Below are positions 1-7,578 of a DNA stretch of 23,833 nucleotides, one piece after another (positions within the stretch are counted from its first letter, which is position 1; every line of letters begins with the position of its first letter). Below the pieces are notes generated by a model. The model ran no database searches, had not been told where the DNA came from, and saw nothing but the letters and a program-made list of their open reading frames with translations. The position numbers and the translations under genes are program-made. The stretch covers positions 1 through 23,833 of the forward strand of contig JAFAFW010000004.1 of NCBI GenBank assembly GCA_023423275.1, given 5' to 3'. This DNA is from Pseudomonadota bacterium (GTDB lineage: Bacteria; Pseudomonadota; Alphaproteobacteria; Rhizobiales; Hyphomicrobiaceae).

Positions 1-50
1 GGCCAGACGGTCTGGTGAGACAGTGGCTGAAATAGCCTGAAACCTTACAT

Positions 51-127
51 GGCCCCGTAGTTCAGCCGGATAGAACGTCGGATTCCTAATCCGAAGGTCG
101 CAGGTTCGAATCCTGCCGGGGTCGCCA
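51..127 (+). tRNA. tRNA-Arg (anticodon CCU)
   Basis: The full cloverleaf can be folded by eye. The acceptor stem 51-57 pairs with 117-123 (one G-U), with discriminator G124 and an encoded CCA at 125-127. The anticodon stem 78-82/90-94 closes a seven-base loop 83-89 whose anticodon, 85-87, is CCT. The T arm is GCAGG/CCTGC around TTCGAAT. It decodes AGG, a rare arginine codon in GC-rich alphaproteobacteria. tRNA genes like this are frequent integration sites, but no second copy of its 3' end was noticed in the window. Confidence 0.96.
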
Positions 128-634
128 TCTCCCGCTGCCAAAGGTTTCCAATCGGCTCAGGGGATATTCACCTCCATCCTGTCGACCGTCATGTTGGTGG
201 TTTCCGGCATCGCCGACCGTTGCCAGCGCCGCGGACTGCGAGCCCATCGTATCGCAAGATCAGGCCCGAGGCCGTCCCTGATATCGGCGCGCGACGTTCA
301 AAGCGTCGCGCTGGTGACTGTTGTTCACGGCAGCTTCGCGAAAACACAGGAACAGCCGGTTCTGTGCCAGCACTTGTGAAGTCGAGCTGCCGGTAATGCC
401 GCCTCCGGAAATCTGTGCCGACCGCTTCCGACTCCGATGCCGGGACTATAGACCTAAGTCGGATAAGTGCGCTGCGATGAGCGCGCGTTTGAGCAGACGC
501 CTAACGCGATATCTCAAAAGGAGAAATTCGCCAAATGACTTCCTGATCCGGTTGTCTGCAGTGCAGCAGGCAAAAAGCTCGACCCCGCCACCGCTGGCTG
601 CTAACAATTATATCTGATTGGGAGGAATTGACTG
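128..634. other. Long intergenic region between tRNA-Arg and the ABC operon
   Basis: About 500 bp hold no convincing gene. Two short open frames (191-379 and 321-617) have no good ribosome-binding site and arginine-rich, featureless translations. A CTATAG at 446-451 resembles an alphaproteobacterial -10 element but has no good -35. An AAAAGGAG at 516-523 stands 11 bases before an ATG at 535 that is followed by only three codons before a stop. A small dyad (CTGCA, G, TGCAG) lies at 556-566. The promoter of the ABC operon should lie here, but I cannot place it securely. Confidence 0.5.
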
Positions 635-2710
635 TTGAATAACGAGGTCGCTACGAGCCTCGAAACAGCAGGGTTCAAGCGTTCGGCACCGTTGGCACAA
701 AAGGCTGACGCGCGCGGCCCTGTTTTCGAGATCGAAGATTTACACGTTCAATTCGAGACCGGGCACGGAATTGTCCGCGCCGTCGACGGTGTGAGCTATT
801 CGGTCTATCCGGGAGAAATGGTCGCCATCGTCGGCGAATCCGGATCCGGAAAGTCGGTTTCCGCTCTGGCAGCTATGCGACTGTTGCCGCCCGGGACAGC
901 GCGAATCCCTTCCGGAAGCATCCGGTTCGACGGGCAGGAACTGCTCAAGCTCTCCGAAGAGGAGATGCGGCAGATCCGTGGTCGCGATATCGCGATGATT
1001 TTTCAGGAACCGATGACGTCGCTCAACCCGGTTCTGAGAATCGGCCTCCAGATTACGGAACCGCTGACGATCCATCTCGGAATGAACGACGATGAGGCGC
1101 GAAAGCGAGCTATCGAGCTTTTGACGCTGGTCGGAATAACCGACCCGGACAGCCGGTTGGATCAGTATCCGCATCAGCTTTCGGGCGGAATGCGCCAGCG
1201 CGTCATGATTGCCATAGGCTTGGCGTGTAATCCGAAACTGCTGATTGCCGATGAGCCGACGACGGCGCTCGACGTCACGATCCAGGCGCAGATCCTGGAG
1301 CTGATGAAGGATCTCACGCAACGTCTCGGCATCGCGGTCGTCATCATCACGCACAATCTCGGCATCGTGGCGCGCTATGCCAACCGCGTGAATGTCATGT
1401 ACGCGGCCCGTCTGGCAGAGAGCGGGACGGCGGAAAGCGTTTTCGGACATCCTCTTCATCCTTACACGCGCGGCTTGCTGTCCGCTGTGCCGCGTCTTGA
1501 CCGGGGCCGCAGCGCGAAACTGGCAACGATCGAGGGCGCGCCACCCAACCTACAGGCGCCACCGGAGGGATGCCGTTTTCGGCCGCGCTGCCCCTACGCA
1601 ATCGACGCCTGCATGCATGTTCCCGCACTCGTGCCCGTCGAAGAGGATCACTTGGCGGCCTGTCATCGTGTCGACGAGATCGACGCGCTCGCAGGTCCGG
1701 TGCGCAGCGAAGAGATTTTGACGCGAAGCGAGGCTGACGAGGCCGCCGAGCCGGTCATCGACATTCGGCACGTCAAGAAGTTTTTCCCTGTCGGCGGCGG
1801 CTTTTTCCGGGCTGCGAAACTCGTTCGCGCCGTCGATGACGTCACGGTTGACGTTAAGCCCGGCGAAACGCTGGGGCTGGTCGGCGAATCCGGTTGCGGC
1901 AAGTCGACCCTCGGCCGCCTGGTTCTTTATCTGGACGAACCGACGGACGGTGAGATCAGGTTCAGCGGGGCGGATCTGGCGACCCTGCGGCGGAAAGAGA
2001 TGATCGATGTCCGCAAGAAAATGCAGGTGATTTTCCAGGATCCGTATTCCTCCCTCAATCCGCGCATGACGATCGGCCAGATCATTTCCGAGCCGATGCA
2101 CGTGCACGGCATCCTGCCGAAAGCCGAAATTCCGGATCGCGTTTCTGAGTTGTTGCAACTCGTTGGCCTGTTTCCGTACATGGCGTTGCGCTATCCGCAT
2201 GAACTGTCGGGTGGCCAGCGTCAGCGCGTCGGAATTGCGAGAGCGCTGGCAGTCAATCCGCGTGTGATCGTGTGCGATGAAGCGGTCTCCGCTCTCGATG
2301 TGTCGATCCAGGGACAGGTCATCAATCTATTGGAGAGCCTGCAGCAACGGCTGGGGCTGACGTATCTCTTCATAGCCCACGACCTTGCTGTGGTGCGCCA
2401 TATCTCGACCAAGGTCGCGGTCATGTATCTTGGGCGCATTGTCGAATATGCATCGGCGGACGACTTGTTTGCTGATCCCAGACACCCCTATACGCGGGCT
2501 CTGCTGGCCGCGGCGCCCATCCCCGATCCTGTGATCGAACGGAACCGTCCGCGCACGATCATCAAGGGTGAATTACCAAGCCCGCTCAATCCGCCGTCCG
2601 GTTGTGTGTTCCATCCGCGCTGTCCGCTGGCGACAGCGGAATGCAAGGAGGCGGTCCCGGCGACCCGCGAGCTGTCGGCCGGGCATCACGTTGCCTGCAT
2701 TCACGCCTGA
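635..2710 (+). CDS. Peptide-type ABC importer, fused double ATP-binding protein (DppD-DppF/GsiA type)
   Basis: This cytoplasmic ATPase powers the importer encoded downstream. Two complete ABC modules are fused in one 691-residue chain. Module 1 has a Walker A at about 67-74 (GESGSGKS), the signature LSGGM from 182 and Walker B Asp206-Glu207. Module 2 has a Walker A at 417-424 (GESGCGKS), the signature LSGGQ from 524 and Walker B Asp548-Glu549. Each module ends with the cysteine-containing oligopeptide-transporter tail (RFRPRCP and FHPRCP) of the Opp/Dpp family. The start is a TTG at 635, chosen because GGAGG at 621-625 lies nine bases upstream and the next Met falls inside the first fold. The family imports di/oligopeptides, glutathione, opines or nickel; the substrate cannot be read from the ATPase. 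Confidence 0.95.
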   Translation: MNNEVATSLETAGFKRSAPLAQKADARGPVFEIEDLHVQFETGHGIVRAVDGVSYSVYPGEMVAIVGESGSGKSVSALAAMRLLPPGTARIPSGSIRFDGQELLKLSEEEMRQIRGRDIAMIFQEPMTSLNPVLRIGLQITEPLTIHLGMNDDEARKRAIELLTLVGITDPDSRLDQYPHQLSGGMRQRVMIAIGLACNPKLLIADEPTTALDVTIQAQILELMKDLTQRLGIAVVIITHNLGIVARYANRVNVMYAARLAESGTAESVFGHPLHPYTRGLLSAVPRLDRGRSAKLATIEGAPPNLQAPPEGCRFRPRCPYAIDACMHVPALVPVEEDHLAACHRVDEIDALAGPVRSEEILTRSEADEAAEPVIDIRHVKKFFPVGGGFFRAAKLVRAVDDVTVDVKPGETLGLVGESGCGKSTLGRLVLYLDEPTDGEIRFSGADLATLRRKEMIDVRKKMQVIFQDPYSSLNPRMTIGQIISEPMHVHGILPKAEIPDRVSELLQLVGLFPYMALRYPHELSGGQRQRVGIARALAVNPRVIVCDEAVSALDVSIQGQVINLLESLQQRLGLTYLFIAHDLAVVRHISTKVAVMYLGRIVEYASADDLFADPRHPYTRALLAAAPIPDPVIERNRPRTIIKGELPSPLNPPSGCVFHPRCPLATAECKEAVPATRELSAGHHVACIHA

Positions 2711-2767
2711 GTTTTATTGGAGGGAGATTGCGCAGAATGTTTGTTTGAAAATTATTGAAAACACCAA

Positions 2768-2783
2768 CCGGATATTTTTCCGG
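2768..2783 (+). promoter_or_regulatory. Small stem-loop between the ATPase and binding-protein genes
   Basis: CCGGA (2768-2772) and TCCGG (2779-2783) form a perfect 5-bp stem with a six-base T-rich loop, 12 bases ahead of the binding-protein Shine-Dalgarno (GGGAGA, 2795-2800). The flanking 99-bp gap is clearly AT-richer than the genes. It may be an mRNA processing or 5'-stabilising element; function is inference. Confidence 0.35.
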
Positions 2784-2809
2784 AAAACAAATATGGGAGA
2801 GAAACGACG

Positions 2810-4390
2810 ATGAGAAAGATGTTGCTTTGTACCGCAGTTGCGGCGATCGCCGGGCTCACATTCGGGCTCGACGGTGCCGCTGCCCAGACACCGAAGAAAG
2901 GCGGCATTCTGAAGTTTGCCGTTGTCGCCGAGCCGCCGAACTACGACTGCCACGGCAGCACGACGTTCGCGCTCGTCCACCCGATTGCTCCGCATTATTC
3001 GCTTCTCGTCAAGTTCGATGGCAAGGACTATCCGAAGGTCATTCCGGATCTGGCCGAGAGCTGGACGGTGTCGGATAATGGCATGACCTACACCTTCAAG
3101 ATCCGTTCCGGCGTGAAGTTCCATGACGGTTCGCCGTTGACCTCGGAAGACATCAGGGCGACGTACGATCGGATCATCAACCCGCCAGCGGGCGTCGTAT
3201 CGATCCGCAAGGCGTACTATGCCGACCTCACCGTCGAGGCGCCCGATCCGACAACGGTCGTCTTCAAATTGAAGAACCCGATGGCCGGTGTTCTGGAAGC
3301 GCTGGCATCGCCGTTCAACTGCGTCTACAGCGCAGCCAAGCTCAAGCAGAACCCGCGTTATCCCGAGACGGAAATCATGGGATCGGGCCCGTTCACGTTC
3401 GTTGAGCACGTCAAAGGGGCGAGCTGGGAAGGCAAGCGTTTCGATGGCTACTTCATGTCCGGCCAGCCTTATCTCGATGGCTACAAGATCTTTTACGTGA
3501 AGTCGGGTGGTGTCGTTCCCGGTATTCTCGGCGACCAATTCGATGCCGAGTTCCGTGGGCGCAACCCGTCCGAAAGGACGCAGCTTCTCGACAAGGCCAA
3601 AGACAAGCTCACGGCGCACGAAGGCACCTGGGTCAACAACCTGATGCTCGTCTTTAATACGACCCGCAAGCCGTTCGACGATATCAGGGTTCGTCAGGCG
3701 TTGAGCATGGCCATCGATCGCTGGGGCGGCTCGGATGCGCTGTCGAAGATCTCGATCCTGAAGTTCGTCGGCGGTGTCATGCGGCCGGGATATGCGATGT
3801 CATTGCCGGAGTCGGAGCTCGTGAAGCTGCCGGGCTTCTCCAAGGATATCGAGAAGTCCCGCGCCGAGGCCAAGAAGCTTCTGGAAGAAGCCGGCGTGAA
3901 GAACCTGAAGTTCAAGCTGCTCAACCGCAACGTGGCGGAACCCTATACGCCGGGTGGCGTCTATTCGGTTGATCAGTGGCGGCGCATCGGCATCACCGTC
4001 GAGCATGAGCAGCTCGAGACGAAGCTCTATCAGGAGCGCGTCGCAAAGGGTGACTTCGACGTTGCCGTCGAATTCCAGGCCGACTTCATGGACGATCCAA
4101 CCGCACAGTTCTCCAAGTATCTGACGAAGAAATCGTCGCCGAGTGGGTACTCCGGCCATACGGACGAGAAAATCGACCAGATGTATGCCGAGCAGCGCCG
4201 CACCATCGATGTCGCTGCGCGGACGAAGATCGTGCGGGACATGGAAACTTATGCCCTGCAGCAGGCCTACAATGTGCCGCTGCTGTGGTGGCAGCGCATC
4301 ATCATCTACGACAAGAAGATCCAGGGCTGGCACATGACGCCGAGCCACTATCTCTGGCAGGACCTGTCGACGGTCTGGCTGGATCAATAG
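2810..4390 (+). CDS. Periplasmic substrate-binding protein of the ABC importer (SBP family 5)
   Basis: This exported receptor should capture the ligand in the periplasm and deliver it to the two permeases. A signal peptide is evident: basic MRKM, a hydrophobic core, then a probable cleavage after the AAA preceding Gln26. The mature part shows family 5 features: a KGGILKFA start, then LAESWTVSDNGMTYTFKIR, VKFHDGSPLTSEDI and later RQALSMAIDR. At 526 residues it is normal size. The ATG at 2810 follows GGGAGA with nine bases of spacing. Only two cysteines remain after cleavage (47 and 171), a possible disulfide. The ligand is unknown; families with this fold bind peptides, opines, sugars or glutathione. 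Stem-loops flank the cistron on both sides. Confidence 0.93.
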   Translation: MRKMLLCTAVAAIAGLTFGLDGAAAQTPKKGGILKFAVVAEPPNYDCHGSTTFALVHPIAPHYSLLVKFDGKDYPKVIPDLAESWTVSDNGMTYTFKIRSGVKFHDGSPLTSEDIRATYDRIINPPAGVVSIRKAYYADLTVEAPDPTTVVFKLKNPMAGVLEALASPFNCVYSAAKLKQNPRYPETEIMGSGPFTFVEHVKGASWEGKRFDGYFMSGQPYLDGYKIFYVKSGGVVPGILGDQFDAEFRGRNPSERTQLLDKAKDKLTAHEGTWVNNLMLVFNTTRKPFDDIRVRQALSMAIDRWGGSDALSKISILKFVGGVMRPGYAMSLPESELVKLPGFSKDIEKSRAEAKKLLEEAGVKNLKFKLLNRNVAEPYTPGGVYSVDQWRRIGITVEHEQLETKLYQERVAKGDFDVAVEFQADFMDDPTAQFSKYLTKKSSPSGYSGHTDEKIDQMYAEQRRTIDVAARTKIVRDMETYALQQAYNVPLLWWQRIIIYDKKIQGWHMTPSHYLWQDLSTVWLDQ

Positions 4391-4401
4391 GCGATCGTAA
4401 T

Positions 4402-4429
4402 CCGGCTGCGCCGCATCTGGCGCGGCCGG
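4402..4429 (+). terminator. Strong intercistronic hairpin after the binding-protein gene
   Basis: Eleven base pairs (4402-4412 with 4419-4429, one G-U) close a six-base loop, and TTTCT follows at 4430. The hairpin begins 11 bases after the binding-protein stop codon and about 120 bp before the permease. It looks like a leaky terminator or 3' stabiliser that would leave the receptor more abundant than the membrane subunits, as known for maltose-type operons. The T tract is short, so full termination is unlikely. Confidence 0.6.
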
Positions 4430-4552
4430 TTTCTCCGTGTGGCGCAGTGGAGAAAATGGCGCTGCAGCGCGCGACGTGAAGGAACAGTTTTCTGGATGCC
4501 TTGGATGAACGTCCGCTTCATCTGATCCGTTCAGATCTAACGGCAAGGTGCG

Positions 4553-5506
4553 ATGCTTCAGTTTCTGATGAGACGTCTTCTGCTCGTCATTCCGACGCTG
4601 TTCGGGGTAGCAGTCGCCGTCTTCTTTCTCATTCGGGTGATGCCGGGCGACGTCGTCATGATGAAGTTCATGGCCGAGGGCGCGACCGTTTCTGAAGATG
4701 TGCTTGATCTCGAACGCAAGAGATTGGGCTTGGACAAGCCGCTCCATCAGCAGTTTACCGATTACATGGTGGGGCTTGTTCAACTCGATCTTGGCAAGTC
4801 GCTGTGGACGGGCGAGTCGGTTGCCAAGGAGATCGCCACCCGTGCGCCGGTCTCGTTCCAGATCGCCATCATGGCGACGATTATCGCGGTGCTCATCGCC
4901 TTGCCGTTAGGGATCATTTCGGCTCTCTACCGAGATACGTGGATCGATCACGGTGTGCGGGTGCTGGCGGTGTCGGGATTGGCCATTCCATCCTTCTGGC
5001 TCGGAATGCTGATGATCCTGATGCTGCTGTCGGTGTTCAACTGGTTGCCACCGATCGGCTACGTCTCGATTTTCGAAAATCCGATCGCCAATCTGTCTGC
5101 ATTGATCTGGCCGGCGCTTTCGGTGGGCTATCGCTATGCCGCGGTGGCAACGCGCATGATGCGCTCGGCGCTGCTCGAAGTGATGCGTGAGGACTATATC
5201 CGCACGGCGCGGGCAAAAGGTGTTTGGACCAAACTTATCGTGTCACGGCATGCCTTGCGGAACGCGATGCTGCCGGTGGTCACGGTGATCGGGCTTGAAT
5301 TCGCCTTCCTGATCGGGGGGCTGGTCGTCACGGAGCAGGTCTTCAACATCAACGGCATCGGCAAGCTGTTCGTCGACGCCACGACGCGTGGAGATTTCAA
5401 TCTCATCCAGGGGCTCGTGCTGTTCATCGCCACCATCTTCATCATCGTCAACCTGGCCGTTGATGTGCTCTACGGCTATCTCGATCCGCGTATTCGTCCG
5501 AGCTGA
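4553..5506 (+). CDS. ABC importer inner-membrane permease 1 (DppB type)
   Basis: This is one of the two membrane subunits that form the translocation pore. The 317-residue protein begins with the DppB/OppB hallmark: a first transmembrane helix (LLLVIPTLFGVAVAVFFLIR) followed by MPGD. It continues with a periplasmic stretch (LGLDKPLHQQFTDY) and then about five more hydrophobic helices. The EAA coupling loop that contacts the ATPase is at about 215-238 (RTARAKGVWTKLIVSRHALRN). The start codon ATG 4553 has only a weak AAGG ahead of it, which suggests modest translation relative to the binding protein. The stop codon overlaps the Shine-Dalgarno of the second permease, so the two are probably translationally coupled. 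Confidence 0.95.
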   Translation: MLQFLMRRLLLVIPTLFGVAVAVFFLIRVMPGDVVMMKFMAEGATVSEDVLDLERKRLGLDKPLHQQFTDYMVGLVQLDLGKSLWTGESVAKEIATRAPVSFQIAIMATIIAVLIALPLGIISALYRDTWIDHGVRVLAVSGLAIPSFWLGMLMILMLLSVFNWLPPIGYVSIFENPIANLSALIWPALSVGYRYAAVATRMMRSALLEVMREDYIRTARAKGVWTKLIVSRHALRNAMLPVVTVIGLEFAFLIGGLVVTEQVFNINGIGKLFVDATTRGDFNLIQGLVLFIATIFIIVNLAVDVLYGYLDPRIRPS

Positions 5507-5519
5507 GGGTCCAGACGCC

Positions 5520-6422
5520 ATGGCTACAGCCACGACTGTTTCATCACCCTCTGCCGGCGCGTTGCCGCGACGCCGGAATCCGATCCTGCAGTTCGTCGCA
5601 AACGAACCGTTGGGCGTCGCCGGGTTTTTCATCATCGTCGTTTATGCGGTGTGTGCGATCGGCGCGCAGTGGGTGGCTCCCTATGATCCGGAGGCTATCG
5701 ATTTCGCAGCGATGCTGTCGGCGCCGAACGCCGAGCACTGGTTTGGAACCGATCAGTACGGGCGGGATGTGTTCTCGCGCATCGTCTTCGGCGCACGCAC
5801 GGCGCTTGCCGTCGGTATCCTGTCCGCCGTACTGGGCTGCACGGCCGGCGCGGTGGTTGGGGCCGCATCCGGCTACTTCGGCGGCCGTATCGATACGGCC
5901 ATCCAGCGCGTCGTCGATATCATGCTGTCATTCCCCATCATCGTGCTGGCGATGGTGGTCGTGACGGTGCTGGGCAAAAGGTCGCTGTTCGGGGTTGATC
6001 TCAACCTGATCGCGGCCATTGCATTGCCGATCGTGCCCAAGATGGCGCGCGTGGCTCGCTCCTCCGCCCTGTCGATTGTCGCGATGCCGTTTATTGATGC
6101 GGCCCGCGCGGCGGGCTTCTCGCATACGCGCATCGTGATCCGGCACATTCTGCCAAACATCATTGCGCCATACCTGATCATGGTCACGGCCTTCATCGCC
6201 CAGGCGATCCTGCTCGAAGCGAGCCTGTCGTTCCTGGGGCTGGGCGTCACGGAGCCGACGCCGGCGTGGGGATTGATGCTGTCCGGCACATCGGCTGACT
6301 TCTATCAGACGGCGCCATGGATGATCCTGTTTCCGGGCGCTGCCATTACGCTCGCCGTATTCGCCTTCAATCTGTTTGGCGACAGCCTGCGAGACTGGCT
6401 CGATCCGAAATTGAAGAGCTGA
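5520..6422 (+). CDS. ABC importer inner-membrane permease 2 (DppC type)
   Basis: This is the partner of the preceding permease in the membrane heterodimer. The 300-residue protein has a cytoplasmic N-terminal tail and a first helix around GVAGFFIIVVYAVCAIGAQWV. The DppC marker HWFGTDQYGRDVFSRI comes next, then further helices. The EAA loop is at about 192-215 (AARAAGFSHTRIVIRHILPN). The frame is open upstream to 5388, but that part overlaps the previous gene. ATG 5520 is chosen because GAGGG at 5505-5509 lies ten bases upstream and the product then has the normal family length and N terminus. The spacing to the first permease is 13 bp. It ends the operon and converges on the AEC permease. Confidence 0.94.
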   Translation: MATATTVSSPSAGALPRRRNPILQFVANEPLGVAGFFIIVVYAVCAIGAQWVAPYDPEAIDFAAMLSAPNAEHWFGTDQYGRDVFSRIVFGARTALAVGILSAVLGCTAGAVVGAASGYFGGRIDTAIQRVVDIMLSFPIIVLAMVVVTVLGKRSLFGVDLNLIAAIALPIVPKMARVARSSALSIVAMPFIDAARAAGFSHTRIVIRHILPNIIAPYLIMVTAFIAQAILLEASLSFLGLGVTEPTPAWGLMLSGTSADFYQTAPWMILFPGAAITLAVFAFNLFGDSLRDWLDPKLKS

Positions 6423-6436
6423 ACCTGCGGCAGCTC
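6416..6436. terminator. Stop-spanning inverted repeat at a convergent junction
   Basis: GAGCTG (6416-6421) and CAGCTC (6431-6436) form a perfect 6-bp stem with a nine-base loop. It overlaps the stop codons of both converging genes, and only 12 bp separate those stops. There is no T tract on either strand, so it is at best a weak bidirectional terminator or a transcript-end stabiliser. Confidence 0.35.
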
Positions 6437-7379
6437 ACGGAATGCGCATCAGGTAGAGCACCAGCGACACCCAGCCGACAGCCAGCGCCGTGCTGACGGC
6501 AATGGAGGCCGAAACGGATCCGACTGCGCGGTCGTACTTGGCGGCAAACAGGAACGCATTCGCGCCGACCGGCATTGCGGCGATCAGTGTCGCAACGGCG
6601 ATCCAGACAGGCGGCAGGACGAGGACATAGGCGGCAAGCAGGTAGATGACGATCGGCATCGCGAGCATTTTCATCACGAGAATGACGGACAGCGTCGGCA
6701 ATTGGCCGGCGATCCTGTAGGTCGCCAGCGACATGCCGAGCGCGAACAATCCCGAAGGCACCGCCGCTTGCCCGAGCAACGCGAGAAAGCGATCAACGAG
6801 CTCGGGAACGCCAAACCCTCCAATCCGCCAGACCGTTCCGATTACCACACCCATAACGATCGGATTACGCGCGAGGTCGAACAGGATCCCCGCCGCGGCT
6901 TTGCCCAATGAGATCGGCTGCTTATCACGTTCCGCCCATTCGATATGCAACGTGGCTATCAGCCATAGGATGAGTGAATCGAGCGTCACAAGGATGCCGA
7001 GCGGCGCCGCGGCTTCCGGGCCGAATGCGCTGAGTGCCAAGGGTACCCCGAGCATCACGCCATTGCCGAAGCAGCATCCCATGGAGATCGCAGCACCTTC
7101 GGCGGGCGTGCGGCGCAGGATGAAATTTGTGACCAGGGCCGCGGCGATCCAGACCAGCATGGCGCCGCCGAAGAACGCCACGGCAAACTTCCAGGGGGCC
7201 GCGGGCATCTCGCCGATGCCCATCATGGTGCGGAACAGGAATGCCGGCATCGCCACGTTGAAGCTGAACAGCGCGATGATCCTGGCGGAGTTCTCGGGCA
7301 GATAGCGAAAACGTTCCGACAGCCAGCCCGCCAGCATGATGCCGAACACGGGCGTGACGATGGTCAGGATGGTCAGCAT
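6435..7379 (-). CDS. AEC (auxin efflux carrier) family permease
   Basis: This is an integral inner-membrane transporter of the AEC superfamily, whose bacterial members move small organic anions such as malate or malonate. The 314-residue chain is almost wholly hydrophobic, with roughly ten helices in two halves. The first helix region is LTILTIVTPVFGIMLAGW, followed by the family-typical FNVAMPAFLFRTM. A central SMGCCFGNGVMLGVPLAL stretch matches the conserved asparagine-containing half-helix of the family. The C-terminal half repeats the pattern (AAMPVGANAFLFAAKYD). The ATG at 7379 has no strong Shine-Dalgarno. It is transcribed divergently from pabB and convergently with the ABC importer. 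The substrate is unknown. Confidence 0.9.
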   Translation of the reverse strand: MLTILTIVTPVFGIMLAGWLSERFRYLPENSARIIALFSFNVAMPAFLFRTMMGIGEMPAAPWKFAVAFFGGAMLVWIAAALVTNFILRRTPAEGAAISMGCCFGNGVMLGVPLALSAFGPEAAAPLGILVTLDSLILWLIATLHIEWAERDKQPISLGKAAAGILFDLARNPIVMGVVIGTVWRIGGFGVPELVDRFLALLGQAAVPSGLFALGMSLATYRIAGQLPTLSVILVMKMLAMPIVIYLLAAYVLVLPPVWIAVATLIAAMPVGANAFLFAAKYDRAVGSVSASIAVSTALAVGWVSLVLYLMRIP

Positions 7380-7413
7380 CGCGTGCTTTCGGGATGAGGC
7401 CGGTGGGAGAAAT

Positions 7414-7448
7414 GCGATGCGTGGGATACCAGAGCATCACGCATTCGC
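7414..7448. promoter_or_regulatory. Inverted repeat in the AEC permease/pabB divergent gap
   Basis: GCGATGCGTG (7414-7423) is mirrored by CACGCA plus TCGC (7438-7443 and 7445-7448) with one bulged T and a 14-base spacer. The ATGCGTG/CACGCAT core half-sites are 21 bp apart centre to centre, two helical turns, which suits a dimeric regulator. It sits about 35 bp upstream of the permease start codon. No known operator is recognised. Confidence 0.3.
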
Positions 7449-7578
7449 CAAATCATCCAGTGGAAGCCGGCTATGCGCGCGAGCGGGGTCAGGCGCGATG
7501 TCTTCGGGGTGAAGGCTTGCGCTGAGCCGCAGGTGCATCCTAAGTCCACGCAGCAGAACGAAAAGACGAGGCGGGGTC

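Noticed and set aside
3..15. Perfect dyad CCAGAC-G-GTCTGG at the left edge
   Set aside because: The one-base centre is too tight for a hairpin of full stem, there is no context to the left, and it may be the end of a coding region cut by the window.
191..617. Two short open frames after the tRNA (62 and 98 residues)
   Set aside because: They overlap in different frames, have no ribosome-binding site and show no motif or hydrophobic segment.
5388..5519. 44-residue N-terminal extension of the second permease
   Set aside because: It lies wholly within the first permease in another frame; ATG 5520 has a proper Shine-Dalgarno.
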